Below, piece by piece: positions 24,447 to 33,674 of a DNA stretch of 64,000 bases (position 1 is the stretch's first letter; the number at the start of each line of letters is the position of its first letter). The notes under the pieces are model-generated. The model saw only the letters and a list, made by a program, of their open reading frames with translations, had not been told where the DNA came from and ran no database searches. Source of the DNA: Bin87 sp965203195. Its GTDB lineage: Bacteria > Chloroflexota > Dehalococcoidia > Lucifugimonadales > UBA3495. The DNA lies in contig OZ241860.1 of NCBI GenBank assembly GCA_965203195.1, forward strand, positions 1,550,001 through 1,614,000, written 5' to 3'. A program made the position numbers and the translations under genes.

Positions 24447-25580
24447 TTACTTCCGGATGAAGTCCAGCTTCGGGAACGCGCCGTTGACGATGGGGTTGGC
24501 GTCCATGCCCAGCCAGTCTTCAACGATGCTGGAGTAGGCGCCGCGGAAGTCGTAGTTGGGAACCAGGTCGCCCTGCTCCAGATCCTCGGCCTTCCGGGAG
24601 GGGTACTCGCCGTAGAAGCCGCCCTTGACCGCATCGCCGATGACGAAGGCCGCGCCGGCGGCGCCGTGGTCGGTGCCGGAGCCGTTGTCCCGCACCCGGC
24701 GCCCGAATTCGGAGAACAGATACATTACGATGTTCTCGCCGGTGTTGTGCTCCTTCATATCCTGGAAAAAGGCGCTGATGCCTTCGGAGACTTCCTTCCA
24801 CAGCACGGGGTGCGCGGCGGCCTCGCCGGCGTGGGTGTCAAAGCTGGCGTGCTGGGTGTAGAAAATCTTGGTACCCAGGTCGGCCAGGTACACCTGGGCG
24901 ATGTCACGCAGGTGCTGGGCGATGGGGCTGTTGGGGTACTCCACATTGCTGGAGTACCGTTCCGGGGCTACCTTCACGATGTCGGCGCCGACCATGGCGT
25001 CGGTGCCGGTGGAGCGCAGATAGTCGTTGACGAAGCTGCCGCCCACGGTAGGGGCATACATCTTGGAGAACAGGTCCAGGGCCTTGGAGCGCTGTTCGGT
25101 GTCGCTGATGCCGGTCAGCAGGCCGTAGGTGCTGAGGTCGGCGATGGCGGCCACGGGGACGCCGGGAACGGCCAGGGCGCGGGGCAGGCCGTGTCCGAAG
25201 TTGATGGCCGTGAGCACGTTTTCCTTGTTGGGATCCATCTCGCGGGCCACGCGGCCGGCCCAGCCCTCGGTGCCGACCTTGTCCGGCTCGCAGGTGTGCC
25301 AGATGTCCATGCTGCGGAAGTGCGAGCGCGGGCTGTCGGCGTAGCCGATGCCATGGATGACGGCGACCCGGCCCTCGTCAAACAGCTCTTTCATCGGCCC
25401 CATGGTGGGCATAAAGCCGAGTTCGTCGTTGACGGGGATGATGTCCTCCCGCTCGTAGCGGATGGTGGGCCGGTTGTCGTAGTACAGCGGGTCGTTGTAG
25501 GGGATGACCGTGTTGAAGTAGTCATTGCCGCCGGTGAGCTGCAGGACTACGATGACCGGGTCTTTTTTGGTGCTGGTCAT
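24447..25580 (-). CDS. DUF1501 protein
   Basis: A 377-residue protein of the DUF1501 (sulfatase/alkaline-phosphatase-like) family. Landmarks: VVLQLTGGNDYFNTVIPYND, VIHGIGYADSPRSHFRSMD, YTQHASFDTHAGEAAAH and the C-terminal SEFGRRVRDNGSGTDHGAAG, which holds conserved His/Asp residues. Most relatives carry a twin-arginine signal; this one starts directly at MTSTKKDPVIVV with AAGGAG upstream and has none. It follows a DUF1800 gene, the usual pairing. The reaction is unknown. Confidence 0.9.
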   Translation of the reverse strand: MTSTKKDPVIVVLQLTGGNDYFNTVIPYNDPLYYDNRPTIRYEREDIIPVNDELGFMPTMGPMKELFDEGRVAVIHGIGYADSPRSHFRSMDIWHTCEPDKVGTEGWAGRVAREMDPNKENVLTAINFGHGLPRALAVPGVPVAAIADLSTYGLLTGISDTEQRSKALDLFSKMYAPTVGGSFVNDYLRSTGTDAMVGADIVKVAPERYSSNVEYPNSPIAQHLRDIAQVYLADLGTKIFYTQHASFDTHAGEAAAHPVLWKEVSEGISAFFQDMKEHNTGENIVMYLFSEFGRRVRDNGSGTDHGAAGAAFVIGDAVKGGFYGEYPSRKAEDLEQGDLVPNYDFRGAYSSIVEDWLGMDANPIVNGAFPKLDFIRK

Positions 25581-25720
25581 TGCCTTTGCTCCTTGCGATT
25601 CAAGTTTCGCGTGCGTGATGAGTTCGCGGGGCGCGCCGGGGATTGGGACGGGGCGGAGCGGGCGGCGTCGGATACCGGCCGGCGGCGCGGTGCTCCGCCC
25701 CGTCCGTAGTGGCGGGTTGA

Positions 25721-27121
25721 CTAGCCGAACTGGTACTCGGTGGTGGCGCTGATGAGGGCCATGGTCTCGCCGATGCGGGTGGCCGTGGCCGGGCGGTCGC
25801 CCCAGTTGATGTCGCCGCCGGCGCGCACGTGTTCCGCCAGCTGGCCGCGGGTTTCCTCGCTGAGGTCAACGAAGCCCATATACTCGGTGCAGGCATTGAG
25901 CAGATGGTCGGGGCTGGACACCCCTTCGTCCTCCATCCGGCGGATGATGTCCTGCATCCCCGGCAGTTCGGGGTTGGACACCCGGTCGGCGACGAAGTTG
26001 ATGCGGGCCAGCAGGGCGCCGGAGTTGATCCACTCCAGCCCGGTGTGCCAGCCTTCCACCGACGGCGGGTCCAGGATGGACTGGCCCATATAAGTGGGTT
26101 CCTTGCCGATGTTCAGCACGCCGGGATCCGGGTTCTCAAAGAGGCCCACCATCCGCAGGGTGCCGGCGACCACTTCGGCGGGGCTCTTGATCTTCTGGAA
26201 GCGGGCGTCCTGGAACCACTGCGACAGGAACATATGCCGCAGCACAGCCTTCATGTCAAAGCCGGAGTCCTCGAACACCTGGCACATTTCGTCCAGGGCG
26301 TCCTCGTCCCGGGCCGGCTCGATGGTCCACGCGGGAACCTGCGGCTCGTCCGCCACAAAGAAGTTGTACAGGTGGCGGCAGATGAAGCGGGAGGTGGCGG
26401 GCTGCTTGAGGACGATGTCGATGATGTCCTCGCCGTCAAAGTTGCCGGTTTCGCCCAGGAAGGTCTTTTCCCCGAAGTCGTGGTCCTCCTCGCGGTAGGC
26501 GAACTTCCACGGGTAGCGGCCGTAGGGCGCGCGGGGCAGCTTGGCCTGGATCGTCCAGCCGGTGAAGGCGCGCGAGCACTCCCGCACATCCACCTCGGTG
26601 TAGTTGGAAACGCCCATGGAGAACAGCTCCAGGAGCTCCCGGCCCCAGTTCTCGTTCACGGCGTCCCGGTGGTTCTCGTTGTTGTCCAGCCAGAAAATCA
26701 TGGCCGGGTTCTTGGACAGCTCAATGAGTATGTCCCGGTAGTTGCCCATCCCGCAGTCGCGGAGCATATCAATCTGCTCCAGCAGCTGGTCGCAGTTGTC
26801 CACCTTGGAGTTGCCGGTGGCGAAAACATGGTGCCAGAACAGCGCCATCTTTTCCTCCAGGGGGCGGTCGCTGGAGACCATGTTGTACATCCAGTTGGCC
26901 TGCCCGGAGAAGGGCACGCCGCCGGGGAGCAGAAAACTGGGGTGATAGCGGAGCAACAGCGCCATCTTGCCGCCCGCGCGCTCCGTGGGCGGGTTCAGCA
27001 GTTCCTCTACGGTGGCTTCGTAGCCCTGGGCAACGCAGCGTTCCAACTCGGCGCGGTTGGCGCCGAACCCGGCGCGCCGCATCAGGTGGGCCATCAATGC
27101 CAGGTCATCCTTGTATGACAT
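25721..27121 (-). CDS. DUF1800 protein
   Basis: A 466-residue helical protein of the DUF1800 family. The start MSYKDDLALMAHLMRRAGFG is typical (HLLRRAGFG in relatives), followed by MALFWHHVFATGNSKVDN, NPAMIFWLDNNENHRDAVNENWGREL, SRAFTGWTI and a C-terminal MGQSILDPPSVEGW. GGAGG precedes the ATG at 27121; the longer frame adds 11 residues. No signal peptide. First gene of the operon with DUF1501 and the NHL propeller. Function unknown. Confidence 0.9.
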   Translation of the reverse strand: MSYKDDLALMAHLMRRAGFGANRAELERCVAQGYEATVEELLNPPTERAGGKMALLLRYHPSFLLPGGVPFSGQANWMYNMVSSDRPLEEKMALFWHHVFATGNSKVDNCDQLLEQIDMLRDCGMGNYRDILIELSKNPAMIFWLDNNENHRDAVNENWGRELLELFSMGVSNYTEVDVRECSRAFTGWTIQAKLPRAPYGRYPWKFAYREEDHDFGEKTFLGETGNFDGEDIIDIVLKQPATSRFICRHLYNFFVADEPQVPAWTIEPARDEDALDEMCQVFEDSGFDMKAVLRHMFLSQWFQDARFQKIKSPAEVVAGTLRMVGLFENPDPGVLNIGKEPTYMGQSILDPPSVEGWHTGLEWINSGALLARINFVADRVSNPELPGMQDIIRRMEDEGVSSPDHLLNACTEYMGFVDLSEETRGQLAEHVRAGGDINWGDRPATATRIGETMALISATTEYQFG

Positions 27122-27354
27122 CCTGTGCCTCCTTCCTGCAAAATCCTGTTCCAAAACGACCGGGCCAACCCCGGACGACAGCCTTTGCCGCCTAGTCTAA
27201 TTTACCGGCAACCCGCTGTCAACCGCAAAACGGCGATTCCGCTCAAAATTGATAATGATTATAAAGTGGTAAAGAACCCCAAACAAGCCGCCGCGCCGCC
27301 GCCTCTGCCGCCGCCGGCGTCATCCCGCGCCGTCATCCCGGCGACCGGCTGCGG

Positions 27355-27383
27355 TTAACCCGGCCCGCCCCCCGGCGTATAAA
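27355..27383 (+). promoter_or_regulatory. Promoter of dinB
   Basis: TTAACC (27355-27360), a 17-base spacer and TATAAA (27378-27383), about 100 bases before the dinB start. The upstream bases 27180-27300 are unusually AT-rich for this genome. No LexA-type palindrome is evident. Confidence 0.5.
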
Positions 27384-27481
27384 ATAGACAACGGGATACG
27401 GCCCGTCAAACCGGAGCCCGTTCCTCAAACGTATCCCTATCCGGCGCATTCCCGCCGCGCTCTTTTCGCCGATTGCCGAAA

Positions 27482-28612
27482 ATGACCACGCACCCGCCCG
27501 CGCGCTACATCATTCACGCCGACCTGGACGCCTTCTATGCGGCGGTGGAACAGCGCGACCGCCCCGAGCTGCGCGGACGCCCGGCGCTGGTGGGCGGTAG
27601 CCCCGACGGGCGCGGCGTGGTGGCCGCCGCATCCTACGAAGCCCGCCGCTACGGCGTCCATTCCGCAATGCCCATGGCCACCGCCGTGCGCCACTGCCCG
27701 GAGGCCATCGTCATCCGGCCCCGCTTTGACCACTACCGCGCCGTTTCCCGCCAGGTGATGGCCGTCTTTCGCGGCGTCAGCGCCATCATCGAACCCCTCT
27801 CCCTGGACGAAGCCTATATTGACATCAGCGCCGCCGCTGGCCAGCGCTCGCCGGTGGCCATCGCCATTGACCTCAAGGAACGGGTGGCCGACGAAGTGGG
27901 GCTGACCATATCCGTGGGCCTGGGGACGGGCAAGTGCGTGGCCAAAATCGCCTCCGACCTGCACAAGCCCGACGGCCTGGTGGTCGTCCCGTCCGGCGCC
28001 GAAGCCGAGTTCCTGGCGCCCCTGGCCGTGGGCAAACTGCCCGGCGTAGGCCCCAAATCGGCGGCGCGCCTTAAAGAAGAAGGCATCCAGACCATCGGCC
28101 AGCTGGCGACAATGCCCGACGCCTGGTTCGTCCGGCACTTCGGCAAGCGCGGCGCCGCCATCCGCGACCACGCCCGGGGCAACGACCAGGACCCGGTGCG
28201 AACTACCCGCCCCACCAAATCCATCAGCAGCGAAACCACCTTCCCCCAGGACATCGGCGCCCCCGACGAACTGCTGGCCGCCCTGGAACGGCTGGCCGGC
28301 AGCGTGGCCGACGCCCTGGCCCGCAAAGACCTGGCCGGGCGCACCATCACCGTCAAAATCCGGCTGGCCGACTACACCACCTTCACCCGCCAGGCCACGC
28401 TGCCCGCAGCCACCAGCGAGGATGCCGCCATTGCCGCCACCGCCTGGACACTGCTGGAACGGGAACTGGCCCCGGAACGGGCTTTCCGGCTGCTGGGCGT
28501 GGGCGTATCCGGCTTCGCCTCTCCCGGCGACGGCGGCGCGGAAAACGCGCCGGCCGCCAATCCCGATGCTAACCCGGCGTGGGGTGCCCGGCAGGAAACC
28601 CTGAACCTGTGA
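27482..28612 (+). CDS. dinB: DNA polymerase IV (Y family)
   Basis: A 376-residue translesion polymerase. The first catalytic motif is IIHADLDAFYAAVEQRD, the second LSLDEAYIDIS with the paired acids, followed by the GLGTGKCVAKIASDLHKPDG helix and the helix-hairpin-helix LPGVGPKSAARLKEEGI. The little-finger domain ends with FRLLGVGVSGF. There is no C-terminal beta-clamp peptide of the usual QLSLF type; the tail ends Arg-Gln-Glu-Thr-Leu-Asn-Leu, which may serve as one. Start at ATG 27482; a TTG three codons earlier is possible. Confidence 0.95.
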   Translation: MTTHPPARYIIHADLDAFYAAVEQRDRPELRGRPALVGGSPDGRGVVAAASYEARRYGVHSAMPMATAVRHCPEAIVIRPRFDHYRAVSRQVMAVFRGVSAIIEPLSLDEAYIDISAAAGQRSPVAIAIDLKERVADEVGLTISVGLGTGKCVAKIASDLHKPDGLVVVPSGAEAEFLAPLAVGKLPGVGPKSAARLKEEGIQTIGQLATMPDAWFVRHFGKRGAAIRDHARGNDQDPVRTTRPTKSISSETTFPQDIGAPDELLAALERLAGSVADALARKDLAGRTITVKIRLADYTTFTRQATLPAATSEDAAIAATAWTLLERELAPERAFRLLGVGVSGFASPGDGGAENAPAANPDANPAWGARQETLNL

Positions 28613-28679
28613 CGCCCGGCCCAGCGCAGACCCGGCGTTGATCAGTGGGAGGCAGGGGGTAGCGGCGCGCGGGCCGTGC

Positions 28680-28685
28680 TATAAT
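28680..28685 (+). promoter_or_regulatory. -10 box before the protease-propeller gene
   Basis: A perfect TATAAT lies 71 bases before the TTG start at 28757. No good -35 hexamer is present at 16-18 bases upstream. Confidence 0.4.
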
Positions 28686-28756
28686 CCGCCTCGGCAGCCG
28701 GCTGTCCGGCATCGGTATCAAGGCTTCAGACGGCGGGCGGGCGAGGAGTAATCGGT

Positions 28757-30622
28757 TTGCGGGCGAAAGGATTTTTGACGACGGCTTTGGCGTTGACGCT
28801 GGCGCTGCTGCTACTGGCGGCAGCAGCCGGGTGCTTCCGGGCGCCCGCAGCGCCGCCGGCGCGCGTGGACGACGCCACACTGGACGCCATGGTAGCGGTG
28901 GCGCTAACGGAAGCCGCGCCCACGCCCACGGATCCTATCGACGACGTGCGCGCCACCTTGGACGCAATGATGGCGGCGCCCACCCCGACAATGCCTCCGC
29001 CGCTGCCCACGCCCACCGACCCGGCGGACGACTTGCAGGCTACCCTGGTGGCCATCATAGCGGCGCCTACCCACACGCCCATTCCAACCGCCACGCCGCG
29101 CCCCACGCCCCGGCCGACGTATACGCCGCGCCCCACCGCAACGCCCACCCGCGCGCCGCAGCCCACGCCTACCCCTACGGTTGCCGATCTGGTAGCCCGC
29201 CTCAAGCCCAGCATCGCCCGCATCGTCACGACGAGGTCCACCGGCTCCGGGTTTGTTTATGACGCGCGGGGGCTGGTTGCCACTAACGCCCATGTGGTGG
29301 ATTGCTGCCGGGATGTTGCCGTCATTCTGAACGGGCGGCGGTATGAGGGCACCGTGCTGGGGCGCAACGACGCCGCCGATCTGGCCGTGGTGCAGGTGAA
29401 TGCCGGCAGCAATTTCCCGTCAATGTCTTTCGGGCAGGCCAACCGGGTGGCGGTGGGGGATGATGTGATTGCGCTGGGGTTTCCATTGAACCTGGCCGGC
29501 GATTTCACCGTTACACGGGGCATCGTGTCATCGGAGCGGCTTATTTCCGGCTATGATTTCATTCAGACCGATGCCGCCATTAACCCGGGCAACAGCGGCG
29601 GGCCGCTGATTAATCAGCGTGGCGAAGTCATCGGAATGAACACTCTGAAACGCTTTGACGCCGATGGGGTGGGCTTTGCGCTTTCGGTGGCGGAGATAGA
29701 ACACCGGCTGCCGGGGCTGTCCAGTTATGCCGCCGCTCCTACGCCTAGGCCGCGACCAACAGCCACACCTTGGCCTACGGCGACGCCACGACCGCGCCCG
29801 ACAGCCACGCCGCGGCCAAATCTGGCACAAGCCACCGCTATTACCCACAATTCCGCCGATGACCACCATCCTGATTGGTCGCCCGATGGGAGCAGGATTG
29901 CATTTAGCTCTGACCCGGGTGGAAACAGGGACATCTATGTGATGAATGCCGACGGCTCCGGCATAGCCCGACTTACCAGTAGCCCTGCCCACGACGGCGC
30001 GCCAGTGTGGTCGCCGGATGGACAGCGAATTGCGTTTGATTCCAACCGGGGCGGCGATTTTGAAGTCTATGTGATGAACGCCGACGGTTCGGGACTTATC
30101 CAACTCACTGATAATTCCTCGCACGATGGCGTTCCAGATTGGTCGCCGGACGGGAACAGGATTGTGTTTAGCTCTGACCGGTACGGAAACAGGGACACCT
30201 ATGTGATGAATGCGGACGGTTCAGGTGTTACCAATATCACCAATAACTCTGCTTACGAATTCTGGCCACAGTGGTCGCCGGATGGGAAGCGGATAGCGTT
30301 CAACTCCAAGTTGGACGGGGACAGTAACATCTACGTGGTGAACGACGATGGTTCCGGCCTCACCAATCTTACCAATCGCTACTGTAGTTCTGGAGAGCCC
30401 GCGTGGTCGCCTGACGGACGTCGGATTGTGTACAGCTCTACTGATTGTTTTGATAACCGATCTATCTATATTATGAACGCCGACGGTTCGGGCGGTACCT
30501 TACTCAGCGATGTAGCTGACTACGAAATACACCCTCGCTGGTCGCCCGATGGACGTGCGATTGCTTTCGCATCCAAAGTTGATGGTGACTTTGACATCTA
30601 TGTGGTGGCGGCCCCGCGTTAG
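28757..30622 (+). CDS. Lipoprotein trypsin-like protease fused to a PD40 (TolB-like) propeller
   Basis: 621 residues. It starts at TTG 28757 after GAGGAG. A signal segment ends LLLAAAAGC (Cys26), a good lipobox. Three short repeats of the form ATLDAMMAAPTPT and a Thr-Pro-rich linker lead to an HtrA-type protease domain with His179 (TNAHVVD), Asp208 (DAADLAVV) and Ser280 (NPGNSGGPLI). There is no PDZ; after a second Pro/Thr linker (328-355) come six PD40 blades, each with WSPDG.RI.F and IYVMNADGSG. The propeller coding region is less GC-rich than its neighbours. It would sit on the outer face of the membrane. Its job is inferred to be surveillance of, or binding to, envelope partners. Confidence 0.85.
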   Translation: MRAKGFLTTALALTLALLLLAAAAGCFRAPAAPPARVDDATLDAMVAVALTEAAPTPTDPIDDVRATLDAMMAAPTPTMPPPLPTPTDPADDLQATLVAIIAAPTHTPIPTATPRPTPRPTYTPRPTATPTRAPQPTPTPTVADLVARLKPSIARIVTTRSTGSGFVYDARGLVATNAHVVDCCRDVAVILNGRRYEGTVLGRNDAADLAVVQVNAGSNFPSMSFGQANRVAVGDDVIALGFPLNLAGDFTVTRGIVSSERLISGYDFIQTDAAINPGNSGGPLINQRGEVIGMNTLKRFDADGVGFALSVAEIEHRLPGLSSYAAAPTPRPRPTATPWPTATPRPRPTATPRPNLAQATAITHNSADDHHPDWSPDGSRIAFSSDPGGNRDIYVMNADGSGIARLTSSPAHDGAPVWSPDGQRIAFDSNRGGDFEVYVMNADGSGLIQLTDNSSHDGVPDWSPDGNRIVFSSDRYGNRDTYVMNADGSGVTNITNNSAYEFWPQWSPDGKRIAFNSKLDGDSNIYVVNDDGSGLTNLTNRYCSSGEPAWSPDGRRIVYSSTDCFDNRSIYIMNADGSGGTLLSDVADYEIHPRWSPDGRAIAFASKVDGDFDIYVVAAPR

Positions 30623-30643
30623 GCGAGGGACGAGGGCAAAACG

Positions 30644-30676
30644 CTAGGGGGGCGGGTTGGGAACCCGCCCCCCTAG
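30644..30676. terminator. Terminator between convergent genes
   Basis: A perfect 15-bp stem (CTAGGGGGGCGGGTT and its complement) with a GGG loop, between the stops at 30622 and 30679. A short T-run (GTTTT) follows on the minus strand. Confidence 0.7.
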
Positions 30677-30678
30677 CA

Positions 30679-31347
30679 CTACTTACGCCTCCGCTTGTTG
30701 CCCTTTTTTGTGCTAGCGAAAACGGCTAGCACGGTTACGACTTGCAGCAACGCCAGTAGTACTTGCACTATTGCCAGCAACGCCAGTAGTGCAAGTACTA
30801 CTGGCATTTGCTTGTCCTCCTTGCGCGCTCCTGCCGGTTGGTTAGGCTGTACTGCCGGTTGGTTAGGCTGTACTGCCGGTTGGTTAGGCTGTACTGCCGG
30901 TTGGTTAGGCTGCCCTGGGCGTATCCGTTTCCGGAGGCGCTCTCCAAACATATACAAAGTGGTGCCAGTTACTACTGCTTGTTGAGCCAGCACCATTGCT
31001 ACGTTCGTCTGACTGAGACCGTTAGTCTCGTCATTCCCTGACAGCAGCAAAGCACCAAGAGAAGCGCCGCTCAGTATCGCTGCATAATGCATTGCCGCTC
31101 CTACGATTACCTCTGTCCACGCTTTCCGTATCGTGGCAAGCCAGTGCCAAGGGGGTGGCTGTGTCAAGGGCCATACGACGATCTGTGTTGCGGTTATGGC
31201 CAAAGATAACGCAGCAGCGATGATGATCGCCCCTGCAAGTTCATTTTGGTCGTACAGTATCCAAGCCGCCATGAATACGGTGACGCCGAATGCTGCGATA
31301 ATCACAATCGCAAACACCGCGATTGCCTCAATGACTTCTGTTCTCAT
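30679..31347 (-). CDS. Orphan multi-pass membrane protein with QPNQPAV repeats
   Basis: 222 residues starting MRTEVIEAI; an upstream in-frame start would add 20 residues. Hydrophobic helices near 8-30, 36-58, 78-98 and 112-130 are followed by a cytosolic or external stretch with four copies of QPNQPAV, a basic segment and a final helix (about 182-212) ending in a Lys/Arg-rich tail. The repeats correspond to a 21-bp tandem array, and the 3' part holds a 17-bp inverted repeat. The AT content is higher than in neighbouring genes, suggesting transfer. No family recognised. Confidence 0.6.
   Translation of the reverse strand: MRTEVIEAIAVFAIVIIAAFGVTVFMAAWILYDQNELAGAIIIAAALSLAITATQIVVWPLTQPPPWHWLATIRKAWTEVIVGAAMHYAAILSGASLGALLLSGNDETNGLSQTNVAMVLAQQAVVTGTTLYMFGERLRKRIRPGQPNQPAVQPNQPAVQPNQPAVQPNQPAGARKEDKQMPVVLALLALLAIVQVLLALLQVVTVLAVFASTKKGNKRRRK
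30831..30914 (+). repeat. 21-bp tandem repeat, four units, inside the membrane-protein gene
   Basis: Unit CTGCCGGTTGGTTAGGCTGTA at 30831, 30852, 30873 and 30894 (the last differs at its end). It is in frame and encodes QPNQPAV on the minus strand, so unit number can change without breaking the gene. Confidence 0.9.
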
Positions 31348-31927
31348 TTTCCATGTGCTCCTTTGCCCTTGCGGGCGTTTGGGATTGGCATATGCCGTCA
31401 CTCCCATTCCAAAAATTTCGCACCTGCTGCATCAGTGTCCCGGTCGTAGGTGCCCAAGAGCAGGGCGGCGTCAGGCGGTTGTGACGAACTCGATCACCAC
31501 AACGCGTCCACGACACCGCAGGCCGCGTTGTTGAAAAGGAAGGCGACGGGTATCCACAATCCGAAGGGTAGCATAGCCGGCCTAGCCTTGTCAAGCAAAA
31601 GCGCGCCGCACAAGGCGTTATTCCCGTTTCAGGAACTCCCGCACCCGCCGCATCAGCGCCTCCCGGTCGTAGATGCCCAGTAGCAGGGCAGCATTCCGCG
31701 CCAGGCGAACCGGTATGTCCCCGCCGCCCTTTGCCGTGCATAGTGTATAATGTCATCCTTGCCGCCCGCCCAGCCCGCAATTCCGACGGCGGCACCGCCC
31801 TCCGCAAAACGGATCAGCACTTAAAGCCGTATGCGACTAGGCCCGACGCGCCCGACCGCCGATATAGCCGTGCGCCGGGCAGATGCTTGGCGCACGGCCT
31901 CACCCCCCAACACATTGAGGTGTTCTA
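31348..31927. other. Intergenic region with two related gene relics
   Basis: On the minus strand at about 31625-31755 a frame reads GDIPVRLARNAALLLGIYDR followed by EALMRRVREFLKRE and a stop. A degenerate copy of the same end (ALLLGTYDRD, then frameshifted) lies at about 31410-31475. Neither has a usable start. They look like the C-termini of duplicated, decayed genes of one unknown family. A TATAAT hexamer at 31752-31757 on the plus strand may serve the lipoprotein at 31928. Confidence 0.35.
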
Positions 31928-32677
31928 ATGCGCTACGCCGGCTTGGCCATAATGGCCGCGCTGCTGGTCGCCGCGGCCGCTGTCGCCGGCTGTAGCCGTT
32001 TCGTAGCCACCCACACGGACGTCGGCCAGCAAAGCCCGCAGGCAAGTTGGCAACCCTGCTTTGTGGGGTGGAGCGCCAGCAAAGACCAGTGGCAGCCCGT
32101 CTCCGTTCTGGTATCGGACGGCCCCGTCACGCTGTACGCCTGGTACAGTAGCGATTCCAAATCGATTAAACCCATTGCCAGCGCGCCGGCCATTGCGGTG
32201 ACCACCCGCCCGCGGTTTTTCATTAGGAGTCTTTTGCACGGCTGGGGGCGCGATTACTTCAAGGAAACCGTCACCTTTGGCCCGGCGCCGGTGGCGATTT
32301 TGACCGCCGCCGCCCTGTGTCGCGAATATCACCCCGATTTGGGCGACAGTGCCCCGGCTGAAACGGCCCGCGTCACCGTAGTGCGCTCCGATTTGCAGTC
32401 GCAAATTCCTCGCCCGGAGGCCGGGCCGGTTGCCTGCCACCGCAACGGCATCACCGTGTCGTGGACGGAGCCCAGCCGACTGGGCTTTCCCCTCGCCGTG
32501 TCGGAATACCGATGGCGGTTTCCCCATCGGCAGGGCGCCGCCAAGTCGGGCGTAACGGAAAGCGCCACCCTGACTTTCGCCGGCGACTACCGCCGGCTGA
32601 CGCTGGATTTTTATGTTGCCGCCGATTACGGCCCGGCGCAAAGCGACGAAACGCTGATACTCATCAACTGCCCGTAG
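31928..32677 (+). CDS. Orphan lipoprotein
   Basis: 249 residues. The signal peptide ends AAAAVAGC, a clear lipobox with Cys at about 22. The mature part is rich in Ser/Thr/Trp and beta-prone; its C-terminal third (GITVSWTEPSRLGFPLAVSE and following) has the look of a fibronectin-III-like module, but I would not assign it. Cysteines at about 44, 131, 172 and 248 could form disulfides. An independent gene with tRNA-Trp downstream. No function can be given. Confidence 0.65.
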   Translation: MRYAGLAIMAALLVAAAAVAGCSRFVATHTDVGQQSPQASWQPCFVGWSASKDQWQPVSVLVSDGPVTLYAWYSSDSKSIKPIASAPAIAVTTRPRFFIRSLLHGWGRDYFKETVTFGPAPVAILTAAALCREYHPDLGDSAPAETARVTVVRSDLQSQIPRPEAGPVACHRNGITVSWTEPSRLGFPLAVSEYRWRFPHRQGAAKSGVTESATLTFAGDYRRLTLDFYVAADYGPAQSDETLILINCP

Positions 32678-32775
32678 GCCGTGTGGGTAGCGTTTCCAGT
32701 GGACTGCGGTTTCGCCGGAGCGACGGCAAGATCAAACCGCCCGATTGGAAACGCTAACCATTGCGGCCGAAAGCC

Positions 32776-32804
32776 TTGCGCGCCGCCCGCCGGCCTGCTA
32801 CAAT
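32776..32804 (+). promoter_or_regulatory. Promoter of tRNA-Trp
   Basis: TTGCGC (32776-32781), a 17-base spacer and TACAAT (32799-32804), 17 bases before the tRNA 5' end. Confidence 0.6.
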
Positions 32805-32821
32805 GGGGCCATTGGCAGCGC

Positions 32822-32895
32822 ACCGGCGTGGTGTAATGGTAACGCATCGGTCTCCAAAACCGAAAATGTGGGTTCGATCCCTGCCGCCGGTGCCA
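32822..32895 (+). tRNA. tRNA-Trp (anticodon CCA)
   Basis: 74 nt with acceptor ACCGGCG/CGCCGGT, anticodon arm TCGGT-CTCCAAA-ACCGA giving CCA, T-arm with TTCGATC, discriminator G and encoded CCA. Confidence 0.95.
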
Positions 32896-32969
32896 ATTTT
32901 CTTTTCCTCCCCATTGAATACCCGCAGCGGGCGACGGATGCCGTCGCCCGTTTTGCGTTTCCGCGCCGC

Positions 32970-33674
32970 TTACCCGGGGAAGGCGCCCGTTTGCTGGGCC
33001 AGCGGTTCCGCCGGCTCGGCCACGCGCGACAGCAGCGGCGCCGGGGGCGGGCGGCGGCTGGGCGGGCGGTTGGCTTCCGCTTCGGCGGCCAGCTGCGCCA
33101 TAATGATGTTGGTCAGCTCCCGGCGCATGGGGTCGGCGTCCAGGTCGCAGCCGGCGAACACCTCAAATCCCGGCGCCATCTGCTCGATCAGCTGCTTGAC
33201 GCGGGCGCTGCCGTGCCGGGAGGCGATAATCATCCTGATGGACTGGGCGTCGCGGCCCGGGGGGGCGTCCTCGTCGGGGGGCTGTTGCTGTTGCAGCTGC
33301 TGCTGTTCCGCAAAGTTGTCCATATCGTCCTCGTAGTCCATGCGGTCGACCACGCTGAGGGCGGTGGTGGCTTCGCGGCGGTAGGTATCCACCTCGCGCA
33401 GGGTGCGCGCCAGCTGGCTGACCAGGTTGGCGGCGTTGATGACGATGTCCGGCAGATTGGCCTGGGCCTCGTTGGCGGCGGCCAGGGCCACCCGGGCCCG
33501 TTCCAGGGCGGCCTGTCGGTGCTGCTCGCGCTCTTCCATCCGTTGCAGTATGCTGACCTGTTCCCGCAGCGAGGGGGCCTGCGAGGCCAGCGACTCCAGC
33601 TTCTCCATGGCGCTGGCGGCCTGTTCCGCTTGCCGCAGCCGTTGGGTCAGTTCGTAAGAGCGTGCTTCGGGCAT
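32970..33674 (-). CDS. Coiled-coil protein with a Gln-rich stretch, function unknown
   Basis: 234 residues starting MPEARSYELTQRL, with GGAAGG upstream; the frame stays open for 95 further codons that look non-coding. Residues 1-75 form a coiled coil, followed by a helical segment (NLPDIVINAANLVSQLARTL), a Gln run (EQQQLQQQQ) in an acidic linker, and a compact C-terminal part (RMIIASRHGSARVKQLIEQM). The end is Pro/Arg-rich. No membrane segment. I do not recognise the family. Confidence 0.6.
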   Translation of the reverse strand: MPEARSYELTQRLRQAEQAASAMEKLESLASQAPSLREQVSILQRMEEREQHRQAALERARVALAAANEAQANLPDIVINAANLVSQLARTLREVDTYRREATTALSVVDRMDYEDDMDNFAEQQQLQQQQPPDEDAPPGRDAQSIRMIIASRHGSARVKQLIEQMAPGFEVFAGCDLDADPMRRELTNIIMAQLAAEAEANRPPSRRPPPAPLLSRVAEPAEPLAQQTGAFPG

